NCBI GenBank assembly: GCA_023409975.1
Contig: JAEYQO010000102.1
Location: 1 to 9,074, forward strand
Reading direction: 5' to 3'
Origin: Bacteroidota bacterium
Lineage (GTDB): Bacteria > Bacteroidota > Bacteroidia > Chitinophagales > Chitinophagaceae
Length of the DNA: 9,074 nt
In this document: piece after piece, positions 8,001 to 9,074 of the stretch
How the letters are laid out: each line of letters begins with the position of its first letter
How positions within the stretch are numbered: position 1 is the stretch's first letter
Program-made: the position numbers and the translations under genes
Notes under the pieces: model-generated
What the model was told of the DNA's origin: nothing
The model's input: the letters and a program-made list of their open reading frames with translations, nothing else
Databases searched by the model: none

Positions 8001-8593
8001 GGCTTCAGTTCCTGAACCTGGCCCACAGAGGTTTCGAGCAAGAGATTGCCCTTCTTTATGGAAACACGGTTCAGCCCCTCATACCGGAGGCGGATACGGG
8101 AAGGATCGGCACCAGCGGCTACGATAAAATCGTACTTAAGCTGCTGATGCTCTGAGGAAACATGCAGATCCACACCGGGATAGATATCTGCATAGTCAAC
8201 ATTGAGACAGGGATGGATTCCAGACTTCCAGCGGTCCGGATCATTTCCCAGAAAATAATTATGATAGTACGGTTGCTTCTTTGAACTGGTCACAATAGCC
8301 CCGGTATTAGCTTCAATCAGGGACACTTTATACGCATGGTACCGGAGAACCGGCGGAGCTGAAACTTCATTATGTTTAAAGGCGTGGATCAGTTCATGAT
8401 TACCTGCTGCACCGATCACATAGGTAAAACCTGTGGGTTCAAGATAAACCTCGGCTTCCGGGGATGTGGCTTTGTATAAAAACGGCTCCTTCCACTGTCC
8501 CTGATTCTGAACGAATTGCAGGGGTGCATGCTGTGCCTTCAAGAAAAAAGGGAAATGCAACAGTGCCAGTAAAAGAACGTAAAAAGACCTCAT
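5063..8593 (-). CDS. T9SS type B cargo protein with SBBP beta-propeller and four PKD domains
   Basis: This is a large secreted protein of 1176 residues. A signal peptide (about 1-21, ending FFLKAQ) is followed by an N-terminal domain (about 25-245) of the type (DUF7948) that precedes SBBP repeats. Next comes a region of about seven SBBP-like blades (245-745) with recurring STYIGG and (D/N)FPVT motifs. Four PKD domains have WDFGDG-type motifs near residues 778, 873, 956 and 1038. The C-terminal domain (about 1088-1176) is the gliding-motility-associated type, with GFSPNGDGNND, YNRWGELVFET, GWDGNYKGQ and a final SGNVTLLR; it directs export through the T9SS. Propeller and PKD modules suggest adhesion or carbohydrate/protein binding, and no catalytic motif is seen. 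I chose the ATG at 8593; the frame reaches a TTG at 8629, but that would bury the signal peptide. A PorP/SprF-family gene follows after 5 nt. Confidence 0.92.
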   Translation of the reverse strand: MRSFYVLLLALLHFPFFLKAQHAPLQFVQNQGQWKEPFLYKATSPEAEVYLEPTGFTYVIGAAGNHELIHAFKHNEVSAPPVLRYHAYKVSLIEANTGAIVTSSKKQPYYHNYFLGNDPDRWKSGIHPCLNVDYADIYPGVDLHVSSEHQQLKYDFIVAAGADPSRIRLRYEGLNRVSIKKGNLLLETSVGQVQELKPVVYQYIDNQRVDVPCDYDLDRSTNTLSYSFPEGYNKAYTLVIDPSVVFATFTGSTADNWGFTATYDPQGNFYAGGTVYSVGYPTTTGAFQTVFAGGGSGGGNGLLFDMGISKFTPNGTSLIYSTYIGGTDNEQPHSLIVDAQDNLVIAGRSYSSDFPVVNAFDPSHNGGADIVVAKLNPSGTGLLGATYIGGSLDDGVNISSIFTAVTGLKHNYGDDSRSEVITDNAGNIYVAASTTSTDFPVTANATQSSHQGQQDGVVFKLTPNLSTLTWSTYLGGTSDDAAYVLALSPNASRVYVAGGTASSNFPVTSATLWPSYMGGTADGFILRFQNSGSYNLERGTFIGQANYDQCYGIQVDNQNEVYAMGQTIGGTFPVTPGAYANPGSSQFVIKLDSNLSNIVYSTVFGSSNPNVTNISPVAFLVDTCEQVYISGWGGNLALNGGNTFNMPVTPDAAQSSTDGSDFYFIVFSRDVTSLLYATFYGGVGLGEHVDGGTSRFDRNGVVYQGICGGCGGSSSVPTTPGTHSPTNGSGNCNFLALKIAFELGSVSAVADVSPDTAGCPPFTVNFQNNSGNGITYEWDFGDGSPVDTNATPAPHTFTDPGVYTVRLIVKNPVACVATEDTAYLTIVVDTNEIRADFDYQVTDSCDPYIASFTNTSELGSGPNPGANATFTWNFGDGSPDFTGMNPGQHVFPDTGCYTVRLLIEDSTTCNKSSVIEKIVCIQSSRVIAAMTIPDSLCLGTPVLMVNDSWNYTAAHWDFGDGNTSTHPGPNYTYQQTGTFTVQLVASHPFTCNLSDTAYKQISIFSQPVAAFEHSPIIPEPNKEIQFTNYSQGAVTYRWTFGDGNGSQEEHPTHLYKKTGTYTVCLMVMNEIGCADTTCRRVDAEIFPAIDVPTGFSPNGDGNNDILYVRGAAIEKLNFKVYNRWGELVFETNDENVGWDGNYKGQPQEMESYAWILSARFVDGSSVERSGNVTLLR

Positions 8594-8723
8594 AAGAGAA
8601 AGTTGGCTGTCCAGGATAAATTTAAACAAAAACCCAATGGTATAGACAGCTAATAGACGGAGAAGGTATGGTAGTCGGCAATTAATCCGATAGATTCTGA
8701 CCGTTCTATGGAAAAAGCGGCGC

Positions 8724-9074
8724 CTAATTCACCATTTTGTTGGCACAGCTACTGCTTGCGAAAGCCTCCGGCTTTGCTTTGAATGCAAAGCCCATTCCAA
8801 GAATATATCCCATCGCCTCGCGAAGGGCTTCATTGCTCTTGAACTGTGGATTCGTATTGATATCGGCGTGGACCTCCATGTCTACATCATATACATTAAA
8901 CAGATCACAGAGTTCATAGGCAATCTCTATGCTTTTTGCAACTTCCACCAGCATACGCTCTTTTATACTGAACTTTTGCCGCGATTTGTCGTTACAGATA
9001 AACATGAAACCGCCATGCTTTTCTCTCAGAAAAACTATCACCGTAGCAAACTCTGTTTCAGCACCGTGCACCTG
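8724..9074 (-). CDS. Ribonuclease H-like YkuK/DUF458 family protein (partial, 5' end outside the window)
   Basis: The last 116 residues of a protein are present; the frame is still open at the window edge, so the start lies outside. The visible part begins QVHGAETEFATVIVFL and continues through GGFMFICND to HADINTNPQFKSNEAL, GYILGMGFAFKAKPEAFA and a closing SSCANKMVN. The pattern of a C-terminal KPE-A-ASS-A-K and an N-terminal SQVHG..TEFAT core matches the YkuK (DUF458) family, which is predicted to have an RNase H-like fold and has no settled function. The expected acidic GTDSQ motif would lie just beyond the edge, so catalytic competence cannot be judged. The 130 bases to the next gene hold no clear terminator; GGCGCCGC followed by T5 on the minus strand has no proper stem-loop. 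Confidence 0.8.
   Translation of the reverse strand, partial: QVHGAETEFATVIVFLREKHGGFMFICNDKSRQKFSIKERMLVEVAKSIEIAYELCDLFNVYDVDMEVHADINTNPQFKSNEALREAMGYILGMGFAFKAKPEAFASSSCANKMVN

Overview
The window looks like a chromosomal segment of a Bacteroidota bacterium, probably from the Chitinophaga/Sphingobacteria side of the phylum, though the rank below phylum is inference. The evidence is a large secreted protein with a type IX secretion (T9SS) 'type B' C-terminal signal, a PorP/SprF-family outer-membrane protein beside it, a small Thr/Glu-rich lipoprotein, an RprY-like response regulator, a short RsmI without a C-terminal extension, and start codons without Shine-Dalgarno sequences.

Layout. Positions 1-1130 carry no convincing gene. 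They are packed with short tandem repeats of period 7 and period 11, a 22-bp perfect palindrome and several hairpins. One plus-strand gene follows, a 70-residue lipoprotein (1131-1343). A strong terminator at 1361-1397 can serve both strands. All other genes are on the minus strand. In transcription order they are: the 3' part of a YkuK/DUF458-like gene (8724-9074, cut by the window edge); an 1176-residue T9SS cargo protein with a beta-propeller and four PKD domains (5063-8593); a PorP/SprF-like gene 5 nt behind it (4041-5057); an OmpR-type response regulator (3275-3976) ending at its own terminator (3227-3250); and the tightly packed trio pssA (2387-3163), purS (2139-2390) and rsmI (1447-2136).

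How the genes work together. The cargo gene and the PorP/SprF gene form a secretion pair: the upstream product ends in the gliding-motility-associated C-terminal domain, and the downstream product belongs to the family known to assist secretion of such proteins. The pssA-purS-rsmI trio mixes phospholipid synthesis, purine synthesis and ribosome modification, so it is a shared transcription unit and not a pathway operon. Its genes are joined by an ATGA overlap and a 2-nt gap. Several annotated-looking starts (3238, 4000, 8629) are GTG or TTG extensions, and I moved them to internal ATG codons for the reasons given in each entry.

No clearly new system is visible. The points most worth a second look are the repeat-rich 1.1-kb region, with two unrelated arrays that both have six 11-bp units and a heptamer array that is a canonical G-quadruplex motif; the competing hairpins just upstream of the lipoprotein; and the cargo/PorP pair.
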